Shown piece after piece: positions 36,348 through 45,397 of a stretch of 64,000 bases of DNA (position 1 is the stretch's first letter; the number at the start of each line of letters is the position of its first letter). The translations under genes were made by a program, and so were the position numbers. The notes beneath the pieces are model-generated. The model had not been told where the DNA came from, made no database searches, and was given only the letters and a program-made list of their open reading frames with translations. The stretch is from Adiantum capillus-veneris (lineage: Eukaryota; Streptophyta; Polypodiopsida; Polypodiales; Pteridaceae), in NCBI GenBank assembly GCA_014529385.2, contig CM043966.1, positions 95,166,087-95,230,086 of the forward strand, read 5' to 3'.

Positions 36348-36384
36348 CCATGAGTATCATAGGTTTATTTTTTTATTTGCAGGC

Positions 36385-37725
36385 ATGTCCATCCTACACT
36401 ACCCTACTCAGGTTCCTCCACAGGTTGTAGATCCAAACCTACAACGGGTTATCTCTTTACGAGAGCAAAACCTCTGTTCAACGAAGGATTTGTTTGGCCG
36501 CTACACTTTGCAGCAGCTTGCGACCTACGAAAATTCTCTGCAGACTACACCATGAGGGAGTCAGGGAGGGAGTCCTTACCTATAGAGCCTTGCACCAACG
36601 ACACCTCCCTCTACTCTCCCTTTCTATCGTCCTACACCTATTCCATCGCAGGGTTCTACTCCCCTTGCATCGTAGGGTCCCACTCCCATGGCTTCAAAGG
36701 GTCCTACGCCACTCCATTTTGTTCCTGCTTCACCAGAACATTGTCGACGGACTTCCTCTAGCAGCGCGTCTCAACGCTCGTCTCAAGGCAGCGAGCGTCA
36801 TGAGAGACGAAGCGGCGATGGATCTTGTGGTTTCGTATGTTTTGGTAGTGGCGGGGGAATGGAGTCCCCACTTTCAGAGCATGCAGCCCCTGACGCAGAG
36901 GACAAGGATACTGACGCACCCGTGCCAAACACGCATGGGTGCTACTATAGGGTTAAATATGGCGGGGAGGTGGACTTCGGCATAGTACATGGCAGGGCAT
37001 TTCGACACCATCTAAAAATTCTTATACATTCAACGTATAAAAACTGTTTTATAAAGTTTAGAGACTAACTATCCGATCATGCACGGTACATTGAGGACGC
37101 TCTGTTAGCTACATTTTTAAACACCATAAAGACATTTCCAAAAAACAAGCAGTCCATTGTGCGGCGCGCAGCAGCTAACCAGGTCAGAGATCCAGACAGG
37201 AGTTACCGTCGTGGCAACATGGCAGACGCGGATTGGGAATGGACAATTCAAGAAAAGAGCAACCAGACAGGCTCATCATACAGAAAACAACGCGAGGCTC
37301 ACGCAAGACAAACTCCCACGCACTATGGCTCAGGTGGCAAGGGAGCTTGAAAGGATAAATATGTAAGATTAATTGAATTATAACGTCTATCGGTGATTAT
37401 AAAGATTGTAGTTGATGATTTGGTATTGTTATTGCTAAGTTAGGAAAATATCACTCTCTCTCGACCAACCAGAGAGATGGTCAAGTATCGGGAGCGACAT
37501 ACATAATTTTACGCTTGGCGATGGTTGTTTGAAAACAACCACATCTCTCGCGAGCAATTTGATGCAGCGGTTGGACCATTACAAGCGGTAAGTTTAAACA
37601 AGTAATTTTGTATGAATTGTTTTGAGCTATTGATAATTGTTTAATTTGTTTGGGTTTATGTAGAGTCAAAGTGATCCAACATACGTGCCTCTGGACGACC
37701 ACGAGATAGAGGAGGATTAGATAGA
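36385..37725 (+). pseudogene. Second CACTA gene (TNPA / Transposase_24-like), degenerate
   Basis: A likely acceptor TTTGCAG at about 36384 opens an exon. The frame at 36688-37068 continues past one TAA (37066-37068) to about 37348. It has a Ser/Arg-rich front part and a conserved-looking stretch (SIVRRAAANQ...ADWEWTIQEKSNQTGSSYRKQREAH...GGKGA) like the plant En/Spm transposase-associated domain PF03004. It ends in short conserved text and a stop near 37718. It lies divergent to the transposase remnant and next to the right terminus. The accessory protein would bind subterminal repeats. Assignment is tentative. Confidence 0.5.
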
Positions 37726-37924
37726 AAAATATTTTGTCCAAACTTTCGTAAAGTCCCAATGTGGCACAATGTATATACAACTATTTACTTTTTATTGTAA
37801 CTTTTTTAAATAGTTGATCTTCTACATTTTAAATTATCAAGGTAAAGTAAATTCAATTTCAATTCTTTGGTATTTTTTATACCCTTCCAAAAAACAATTG
37901 ATGTTTCATTGTTTTGTGCAGGTA

Positions 37925-37988
37925 AAAAATAAAGGTACTCATTTGGGCCACCCAAAATTGGGTGGCCCAAATGAGCACCTTTATTTTT
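37925..37988. repeat. 64-bp near-perfect hairpin inside the CACTA right end
   Basis: 37925-37955 pairs with 37958-37988 over 31 bp with one mismatch (37937/37976) and a 2-base loop. The arm reads AAAAATAAAGGTACTCATTT then GGGCCACCCAA. It lies between the second gene and the subterminal repeats. It may be a terminator, a tiny foldback insertion or a small-RNA source. Confidence 0.9.
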
Positions 37989-37994
37989 GAATTT

Positions 37995-38206
37995 GTGTGT
38001 AGCGGCAATAAGCGCGGTGATAAACGCGGCAACTAGTGCGGTAATAGCAGCGGGTATATTGCCACGACTATTACCACGCTTATTGATGAGAAACCATTAT
38101 GCGTCCATAGCCGCGGTTATTGCCGCTCTCGCAAATTTTTCTCTCTCCTTTTTCCTTTGTTTTTCCGTGGCTATGGACGCGGTTATAGACAACTCCTCTT
38201 ATAGTG
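37995..38206 (-). repeat. Right terminus and subterminal repeats of CACTA element
   Basis: Many copies of GCGG(C/T)AATA or its inverse TATT(A/G)CCGC lie at about 38012-38130. The terminus TAGTG is at 38202-38206. The motif is the same type as at the left end, here mostly in inverted orientation. Confidence 0.68.
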
Positions 38207-38399
38207 TAGCATTATTCTTTTCCTAGTAAAGTAATTTTTGGTTATTAATCTAATACTCATAGAATGTGAGTTTTACAAAACATAAAATAAAATAAAATAC
38301 TTCATTTAGAGGATTAAATATTGTAGGTAACCATATCAATTAATCACTAGTATGTGACCCGCGCGTTGCTCTGGTCAAGAAAATCATGGCAATTGGAGA

Positions 38400-38462
<63 letters not shown>

Positions 38463-38708
38463 GTCATATATAGGTAGGTGTGTGTGTGTGTGTGTATGTC
38501 TGTCTGTTCGTCCACGTGTGAGGAGAATGGAACTATAGTCCTTGGAATCACTCTAGCAAGATAGCAGTGCGCATTTATGCCTTTTGTCTCTTTTCCTCTC
38601 TTTCTTATATTAGATCTTGAGATCAAGATTCATCGAGTAGATCTCTACTATCTTTTTTTCCACCTTTTCCCTCTTTCTCAACTCTTTTGAGTTGAGGACT
38701 TGTTGGAT

Positions 38709-38756
<48 letters not shown>

Positions 38757-39031
38757 ATGAGCACACAGAGTATTTTTAGTCAAACGATTGCAAGCAACTC
38801 ATCCTTCACACGACTTTCTAATAAATTCAAACTTCCCATATCTCCTTGCTTATCAACCAACGACAATGTACCAGGTTTCTATAGCTTGCTTTTGTTGTGC
38901 CATGCTATCAAAACCATGACTTGCCAAAAGACATGCTTTTCATGACCCTCTATTGGTTGAAGCAAGGCAGGTTTTGGTTGTGGCCACGCTCCGGGGTCAC
39001 TTTTGAAGGGCTACCAAGTTACCAAGGGAAG

Positions 39032-39116
<85 letters not shown>

Positions 39117-39448
39117 CTGTCAAGTCACGAGGAGGTGCTCCCACCTAATCCATCAGCTCTTTTTCCTCTCTCTATCAGCCCCAACACTCAGTGGCTTGAG
39201 AAAACCCATGTACACCCATTGCCTTGAGCACCCATTTTCTACTACCAAGCGCTCCCCACTGGCAAGCAGTGTTTGTCCCAACTCTTCTTCACAACCAAGT
39301 TACTACTGCTAAATGTTGTAGCACCACCGCTTAGCCTATCATACCTATACGTGATCACGAGTAGCTACCCTAGTCAAGTTCTTGGTTTTGGTCCTCGTGG
39401 CCCACCTCATTCTTTCTCTTTCTTTGTCTAGTTGCTAGTGGCAGAGTG

Positions 39449-39482
<34 letters not shown>
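38207..39482. other. Intergenic, microsatellite-rich
   Basis: (CT)n(CA)n tracts at about 38398-38460 and 39033-39113, (CT)n at 38709-38753 and (TG)n at 39451-39483. Frames reported here are translations of these repeats. A Helitron-like 3' end is at 38347-38374. Confidence 0.6.
38347..38374 (-). mobile_element. Helitron-like 3' terminus
   Basis: On the minus strand an imperfect 7-bp stem (CCAGAGC / GCGCGGG, loop AAC) is followed by GTCACATA and the terminal CTAG, then a T. This is the usual layout of plant Helitron 3' ends. The body would extend rightwards; no matching 5' end was found. Confidence 0.4.
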
Positions 39483-39486
<4 letters not shown>

Positions 39487-39487
39487 A

Positions 39488-40169
39488 TGTTACGAGACTC
39501 GGCACCCTCCTGTTGTAGTGGTTAGTTGCAATTGGGATAGCTGGGCGTAATGGTTAATTATGTGTTGTCTATTTATTTTACTAATTGAGTTGATGATGAT
39601 TTTGTAGAGTGGAATGCTGGGAGTTGATGAAGAGACAACGGCAATTACTCTTGGACATTTTATATTTTCACAGTATCTTAGAACATCATTTCAATAAGCC
39701 ACTATGGCTCTGTAAATAGTTGTAGTGAGAACTCCCCTTATGGGTCATGCAAGAACTAATGAGCTTCAGTCATTTGCAAAAGTAAAGTGGTTGTAAAAAG
39801 AGGGGCCTCAATTTTTGGCACCTTAAACTCAAAATAATATATTAAATACCAACTCCACAAGAGAGAGGTGCCATGGAGTTTGGGGATAGATTTAGGCCTT
39901 TCTCTTGCAGATTCTCTTCTCTACTCTATTATGCTATGGTTATTTACTGTGTACTCTCTAATCTAGTCTCCATCTCTTACACTCTCTTACAAGCATGTCT
40001 ATGTCAATTCTATGTTTACTGTGTGTGAGTGTGTGTGAGTGTGTGTGTCATAGTCTAGGTGAGTGTGTGTGCTTGGAAATTGGAAGAAGAGGTGGACAGG
40101 TTGATGGTGATTGCTTGGAAGCTTGTGTTGAATATTTTAAGCGGTCGATCTTCCCCTCTTCTCTTAACA
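39488..40169 (+). repeat. 5' LTR, older gypsy element
   Basis: 682 bp, matched by 55270-55949. It contains a TG-rich microsatellite near 40020-40070. Confidence 0.93.
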
Positions 40170-40170
40170 G

Positions 40171-40182
40171 TGGTATCAGAGC
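40171..40182 (+). other. Primer-binding site, initiator tRNA-Met
   Basis: TGGTATCAGAGC begins one base after the LTR end. Confidence 0.9.
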
Positions 40183-40946
40183 TTCACGTTCGAGGATAAA
40201 TCGGCACCAGATTTCAATTTTAAGAAGGAGTTCCTCTAATCGGTAAAATCCCAATTGCAATTCATCGACCTTGCAATTCAAGGGTTCAAGGGCTCGTGGA
40301 AATTTGAAGTATAATTAATCGAATTAGCAGAATAAAACTCGATTGTTAATTGGTGGCTAATCGACAACTGATTTTCAATCTCGCCTTCATAAAGACCCAA
40401 AATATGGTATGTCGAGTGTTCAACTTCAATTCTAATGCATAATTATTGCGGATTGTGAAGGCAAGAAGAAAGCATAAAAGATTGGAGAATCGGAAGATTT
40501 TTTACTTTGAGCGAGTAATTGTTTTGTCATGATAAACGACATCGGAAGGCTAAATTAAAGAGGAAGGAAAGAAGGATCGAAGATAGAAGGAAGGATGGAA
40601 AGAGCCATCGAAACCCTCGGAGAACTGTCGTAATTCTCCTGCTTGAAAGCCTCAAGTTCGGTATTCCCCCTTGCCTTGTGCTTCCTCGATTCAACCAGAG
40701 TACATCCACAAATTCCGCCATCCAGCTCACCCCTGTTGTGGGAAGGGCTGCCTAGCAGCGACTCTAATTCAAGCTCCGGCCGTGGGAAGGACCTCCAACT
40801 CGGGATGTCAACCTGCATGGAAATGCCCGCAGCTGCCACCAATGTTGTCGCCTAGGCCTGCTGGGTAAAAGCCGTCACCCCCTCGCGGTCCGAAACTCAC
40901 CCTGCACGGCACCCTGAGCATCTCTGTGTACTCGCGCGCTACCCGA
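40183..40946 (+). other. Leader of older gypsy element, left part
   Basis: Non-coding leader between the primer site and the insertion point of the younger element. It resumes at 50968-51607. Small overlapping frames here lack any known motif. Confidence 0.65.
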
Positions 40947-41771
40947 TGTCGTGCTGTGACATGTACATAGTGGGAACACATGCTACAAGAGTTATCTTGT
41001 AACTTTTTAGATACATAATTATATTTCCTATAATGTACATATGCATATGTAAGTATAAAAATAAGCTTTCTATCTCATCTTATTATTTATCTCAAGGGTA
41101 ATGTATTCTTACTTTACCATCAAAAAATACTATGGGAAAAGTGACAATAGCTCCGCCTCTTTAACTTGGGGCAAAAAGCATTGATTCTTTATTTCTACTA
41201 TTTCATTATCATCTCACACCCTAGCTAGATCCTATATCTAGGGTAAACTCCAATATATATATATTCTATGTATTTTTCATATTTTTCTTATATTTCTTTT
41301 TAAATAGCTACTAGGATGGAATCAAATCCTAGTGGGACACTAGGTGGCATGATTTCAAAGATACACTCATTTTAATGCATTATTGCAAGCATGGTTACAA
41401 AACTTTGTCAAGGAGAAATGTCATGCTTTCATATGGCATGAGGTGTCCTTGGGAATTGAATGAAAGTCAAGGCTAAGGAGACCACATGAAGACTTTTGCT
41501 GCCATAAATGGACCCTATTTTGATGAATTTTTTACACAAAGTTCCAATCCGAATTGGAGAATGATTTTAAAATGAAAATCGTAGCCAATGAGCTGAAGTT
41601 TTTGCCCATATTTTTACTTTTTTATTTGGAGCTACGGTTGAGGAGATATGATTAAAATACTGGACCCCAGTTTGCCCACATCATGCAGGGACAGCTCATT
41701 TCCAACTTTTCCAATTCCTGTTCACACTGGCTCCTCTCTTCTTGTGTAAACCCTTGTGGGTTCCCTTCACC

Positions 41772-41778
41772 TATAAAA
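41772..41778 (+). promoter_or_regulatory. LTR TATA box
   Basis: TATAAAA in CCTATAAAAGGGG, about 1.2 kb upstream of gag. The identical copy in the 3' LTR is at 49789-49795. Transcription would start near 41805, placing the two small LTR frames in the RNA leader. Confidence 0.7.
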
Positions 41779-42319
41779 GGGGACCTCTTCTTCCTTGGAA
41801 GGAACTCAAGCATTCAAGCCATAGATGAGAGGAATTCTTGAGGGAGTGAGTAGTAATGCCTAATTGTACTTAGCCCCATTAACATAAGCCCAAGCCTACA
41901 CTTTCTCCTAGAGAAAAACTAGCCATTCTTGTACGCCATCCTTGGAGGATCAACTCTAATCAAAGAAGGTGTTGTACTTGGCGTATCAATCAAAGTGGAA
42001 TTATCCACTCTTCTTCTCTCTCCATCAATAATGGTGCCGAAGGGTTTCAAGTAAGATGTGTTCTACATTGATGTTTTCTTGATTTCTTGTTGTTTTCATT
42101 TTCATCTCTAATCCAACATATATATATGTATCTAATCTCATCTTCTTAACCAAACCTATCTCTCTCATTCTTAGTAATTCATCCTCTCTAGGTTCTCTTG
42201 CTACAGGTACATCTCTCCCCGCAGTATCCTTATTGCCTACGGGCAAGAATAGGGCTTGGGAGGGAAACTTCTCATCTCTTCACTTCTCTCATATCTACAT
42301 TTCTCACATACTATCCTAG

Positions 42320-42538
42320 ATGAATAACCCACATGATGATCATTTCTATCGCTTTCACTCTGTACAATCTATTAGAATTAACGTATGGATTAGCCGTAAA
42401 ATACACTTTCAACAACGTATAGTGTTTCTCTTTGGCCCTGAAAGGCTCAATGAAATACTTCTATCGCCGGATCCCATCATACTACCTCTCATAGACTATA
42501 ATTTTTCTTTTGATGTAAGCGTAGTTATCTTGCTATGA
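42320..42538 (+). CDS. Small LTR ORF a (72 codons), paralogue of ORF b
   Basis: Unknown protein. Its last 49 residues align without gaps to the last 49 of the next frame (about 23 identities by eye; shared landmarks S-K-x-x-FQ, LFG, RLN, ILP, DV). Many identical residues use different codons (for example Ser TCT versus AGC, Leu CTC versus TTG), so similarity is kept at protein level. It ends in TGA overlapping the next ATG as ATGA (42535-42538). It lies downstream of the LTR TATA box. An identical copy is at 50337-50555. No signal peptide is evident; the tail is hydrophobic. Confidence 0.5.
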   Translation: MNNPHDDHFYRFHSVQSIRINVWISRKIHFQQRIVFLFGPERLNEILLSPDPIILPLIDYNFSFDVSVVILL

Positions 42539-42747
42539 ACCAAGAGGATTTGTACACACAATTAATCCCAATCACTAGACAAAATATATATATTATGGTA
42601 AGCACAAAACTACAATTCCAAAGAACAATTCGTAGCCTATTTGGTCAGCCAAGATTGAATGCCATTAACTCATCCATTAACCCTTTCATATTACCCATGA
42701 TACGATATGACCATAGCCTTGATGTTTTCATCTTCGTATTGTTTTGA
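42535..42747 (+). CDS. Small LTR ORF b (70 codons), paralogue of ORF a
   Basis: Unknown protein, homologous to ORF a over its C-terminal 49 residues. Its start overlaps the ORF a stop by four bases, the arrangement used for stop-start coupled translation. It ends in a hydrophobic tail. An identical copy is at 50552-50764. No known domain is recognised. Confidence 0.5.
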   Translation: MNQEDLYTQLIPITRQNIYIMVSTKLQFQRTIRSLFGQPRLNAINSSINPFILPMIRYDHSLDVFIFVLF

Positions 42748-42956
42748 CATTCTCTTTTGCGTTCTTTCTTTGTGTGTGTGTGAGTGCAAGAGAGAAAGGG
42801 TGAGTCTTCTTTGATTGCACTTCTTTCCAAACCCTAGTCTTCATGGCATCTATGGTTTAACTCCTTCATATAGTTTTTGTTGAGTTCTCTCACAAACTCT
42901 CACAGCCATAAGCCCGGTGCTTTCCTAGCAAGACCGCAAATTTCTCGACATATTTT

Positions 42957-42976
42957 TGGTGAACCCGACGTGAATC
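42957..42976 (+). other. Primer-binding site, tRNA-Trp
   Basis: TGGTGAACCCGACGTGAATC lies six bases after the LTR end. It is the exact 20-nt complement of the 3' end of plant cytosolic tRNA-Trp including CCA, as I recall that tRNA. The other gypsy elements here use initiator tRNA-Met. Confidence 0.8.
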
Positions 42977-43003
42977 TGCTAGGGTGAGAGTTTGTGGGTA
43001 ACC

Positions 43004-44488
43004 ATGGGTGATCATGTTGAGCAACAGGGTATGCATTTTGACCCAGCAACAATGCAAATGTTTCAAGCATTTGCAATGTTCATGCAACAACAACATGCTA
43101 CTGAAAGAAGGGAGATTTCAGCAACGAAGGCCATACAAGCGGTCGTCAACAGAATGGATCAGTTCAATGGCAAAGATGTAACCAAGTACTTACGCGAGTA
43201 TGTGAAGGAGATGGAGCTGCATCGCGTGTCAGAAGGTGAGATGATTCAAAGCTTTGAGCTAGTTGTTGCTCCAGAAATTAGGGAGCATGTTAGGGCAATT
43301 AAAGATGGGCATGGGAGAAATTGGGAAGAACTCAAAGTAGCTTTAAAGGAGGAATATTTCATGGAGGACTCTGAGAGAGTGACCAAAAGGACATTCTTAG
43401 AATGGGTAGTCAAGCCAAAGCAAGGACTATCAATAACAGAGCTACTTAGGGAATTTGAGCGGCGCTATGCACAACTCACTAGGACAGAAAGGGCTACACT
43501 AGATGCAGAGAAGACAGATCTTTTCTTACAAGCTGCAGGTAAAGAGTTTCAAGAAAATTTGGAGCTTCTTCTTGAAGATAAAGATGCTGAGCAAGGACTA
43601 AAGACCGACTGGAATGAGGTTGAAGGTGCTGTTTCACTGCTTGCCAAACGACAAAGAAGAAGGGACAAGATGGTAGTAAACACTACAAGTCCTTCCACCT
43701 CAACTTCTGACAAAATGGTAAAGCCTACTTTTATCGCTCCTAAGTTTGATGAGTCCATGCTAGATGAGCTTGTGAAGGGAATGCGTGACTTGAAGGTGAA
43801 GTTTGCAAAGCTTGAAGAAAAAGGCCAACCATCAGGGCCACTTCCTAGGCAAAGACAACAGCCCAAAGAAGGGTTTGTTAATAGATGTATTTGGTGTGAT
43901 AGTACAAACCATGTAAGAAGGGATTGTGATGATTTTAGTGATGCTTTGTCAAAAGATGTTGTCTTTTTTAAGGATGGTAAAATCCACTTAAGAGAGACAG
44001 GTCTACCCTTGAGAACTAACTTTGGGAAGGGGGGAATGCAAACCTTAGTTGAAGATATGGCAACTAAGCATGCCACCTCTTCAGTTGAGGCAGCTACTTA
44101 TGGAGTAAAAATTGAACATTTTTGTGATGAAGAGGTGAGTGACCATCATGGTCAAATTTGGCCAAATGTCATGCAATTAGCTACAAAGGGGAAGCTTACA
44201 AAAGAGATTCTACATGAAGCAGGTGATTGCATACGTCTAGAAACAGGATGGAATGATCCAGTGGACTCATTGTCAGTGCATGCCTACATTACAAAATGCC
44301 AACAAAATGAGGCAATTGTAGAAGAGAAGCGCAGACGTGAGAATGCTGATGAAGGACCATCAAAAAGAGCTTCTAGAAGTGGGGGAAGAAGCGACTCAAT
44401 GCCTTCTCAAACACCCTCAACACAAGGAGCATCTCCACCTGAAGTACTCATGGAGGAGTCTACAACAGGAAAGAAGAAGAGCCAATGA
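43004..44488 (+). CDS. Gag protein, young gypsy element
   Basis: 494 codons from an ATG in strong context (ACCATGG). A Gln/Met-rich N-terminus is followed by the retrotransposon gag alpha-helical domain, a basic linker (AKRQRRRDK) and a zinc knuckle CIWCDSTNHVRRDC near residue 295. The C-terminus is Ser/Thr-rich. Gag packages element RNA. The frame ends in TGA at 44486-44488, overlapping the protease ATG (44485) as ATGA. No canonical slippery heptamer was found in the short gag/protease overlap (about 44443-44488), so protease may be made by reinitiation. Confidence 0.9.
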   Translation: MGDHVEQQGMHFDPATMQMFQAFAMFMQQQHATERREISATKAIQAVVNRMDQFNGKDVTKYLREYVKEMELHRVSEGEMIQSFELVVAPEIREHVRAIKDGHGRNWEELKVALKEEYFMEDSERVTKRTFLEWVVKPKQGLSITELLREFERRYAQLTRTERATLDAEKTDLFLQAAGKEFQENLELLLEDKDAEQGLKTDWNEVEGAVSLLAKRQRRRDKMVVNTTSPSTSTSDKMVKPTFIAPKFDESMLDELVKGMRDLKVKFAKLEEKGQPSGPLPRQRQQPKEGFVNRCIWCDSTNHVRRDCDDFSDALSKDVVFFKDGKIHLRETGLPLRTNFGKGGMQTLVEDMATKHATSSVEAATYGVKIEHFCDEEVSDHHGQIWPNVMQLATKGKLTKEILHEAGDCIRLETGWNDPVDSLSVHAYITKCQQNEAIVEEKRRRENADEGPSKRASRSGGRSDSMPSQTPSTQGASPPEVLMEESTTGKKKSQ

Positions 44489-45378
44489 AAGGTAAGACAA
44501 AAGGCCCAACTTATAAACTACAATCTGATATTGAGGTTGCTACAGATTTAAAGAAAGTCTTGAAGGAAAGGATCTTGAATAGCAAGATTGAGTTTACTCT
44601 GGGAGAAGTTCTTGGCATTGCAAAGCGTGAATTCCATGAGGAGATCATTGACATCATCAAGAGAAAGAGGCAAACCCTTGCTGAAGTTTCTCGTCCACAG
44701 GTTGAAGGGGAAACCTCAAAGACACAAGGGATGCAACTGCAAAATAAGGAGAATGATGGAGCTGTGGTAGGATGCTACCAATCTAGTGGGAGAGTGAAGC
44801 AAGTGCATTTCTCGAATGATGATGAAGAAGTTGAAGATATTCCTAGGAGTTACTATTCACGAAGTCATTGGGCAAGGGCTACTACAGAAACTTTGGTCAA
44901 GGTAGGTGACCTTGAAGAGCCATTTGTTGCCTTGATTGACCATGGTTCAGAAATAAACATAATGTCAAAGAGTCTCTACAACAAGTGCAAATGGCCGATG
45001 GACACAGATCATGGCTGGATGGTAAAAGTGGCAAACAATTCATCCGGTGAATTGTATGCAGCATGTCCAGGTGTGAAGGTAACAATAGGTGATGTAAAGA
45101 TTGACCAAAACTTCTTTGTACAGGATACATCTTCATATCATCTCATCCTTGGACAGCCCTACATTGTGGGAGTTCGAATGGAAACAAAGGTAATGGACGA
45201 TGGTTCAGCATATGCTAGGATACGTAGCAAAGATGGTAAACGTGCTGTCCAATTCCTCACAGTTTGTGTAAACCATGAAAGAAATCGTGACAACCTCAGA
45301 GAACATCCTCTACCAAAGGTGAGCAAAGAGTTTCATGATCATAGAGAAATGATGGGTTTTGGCCAAGTACCATTGTAA
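44485..45378 (+). CDS. Aspartic protease frame, young gypsy element
   Basis: 297 codons in the -1 frame relative to gag. The protease active-site region reads ALIDHGSEINIMS, with catalytic-type Asp at about residue 152 (44938-44940), followed by the typical LILGQPY strand. A conserved block after the fold (ARIRSKDGKRAVQFLTV) precedes the end. The start ATG overlaps the gag stop. Its last codons overlap pol and contain the GGGTTTT heptamer. Confidence 0.88.
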   Translation: MKGKTKGPTYKLQSDIEVATDLKKVLKERILNSKIEFTLGEVLGIAKREFHEEIIDIIKRKRQTLAEVSRPQVEGETSKTQGMQLQNKENDGAVVGCYQSSGRVKQVHFSNDDEEVEDIPRSYYSRSHWARATTETLVKVGDLEEPFVALIDHGSEINIMSKSLYNKCKWPMDTDHGWMVKVANNSSGELYAACPGVKVTIGDVKIDQNFFVQDTSSYHLILGQPYIVGVRMETKVMDDGSAYARIRSKDGKRAVQFLTVCVNHERNRDNLREHPLPKVSKEFHDHREMMGFGQVPL

Positions 45379-45397
45379 AGCGGGATTGCAGTGGTAC
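45354..45397 (+). promoter_or_regulatory. Candidate -1 ribosomal frameshift signal, protease to pol
   Basis: The heptamer GGGTTTT (45354-45360) is in phase with protease codons GGT TTT. After a 6-nt spacer, 45367-45378 pairs with 45386-45397 over 12 bp (two G-T pairs) around a 7-nt loop. A -1 slip enters the pol frame, whose last upstream stop is TAG at 45342-45344. The signal therefore lies in the 34-nt window where both frames are open. The protease stop (45376-45378) is inside the stem. Confidence 0.8.

Larger units (their letters stand above)
24518..38206. mobile_element. CACTA (En/Spm) DNA transposon interrupted by a gypsy element
   Basis: The left end starts CACTATGAAA (24518) and the right end is its inverted counterpart TAGTG (38202-38206; reverse complement CACTATAAGA). 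Adjacent trinucleotides TAA and TAG approximate a 3-bp target duplication. Both ends carry arrays of short subterminal motifs related to TATTATCGCG/TATTACCGC. The interior encodes a TNP2-type transposase remnant on the minus strand and a second gene on the plus strand. Gypsy sequence 27191-36347 sits between them. Without it the element would be about 4.5 kb; the transposase catalytic N-terminal region is gone, so the copy is not autonomous. Confidence 0.78.
40947..42950 (+). repeat. 5' LTR, young gypsy element (2004 bp)
   Basis: Runs TGTCGTGCTGTGACATG...CTCGACA. It carries a TATA box at 41772-41778, a candidate leader intron (GTAAGATG at about 42050, acceptor TTGCTACAG at about 42206) and two overlapping small frames at 42320-42747. 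Confidence 0.95.

Noticed and set aside
36494-36985. 163-codon frame overlapping the second CACTA gene
   Set aside because: Out of phase with the frame that continues into the conserved PF03004-like stretch; likely a composition shadow.
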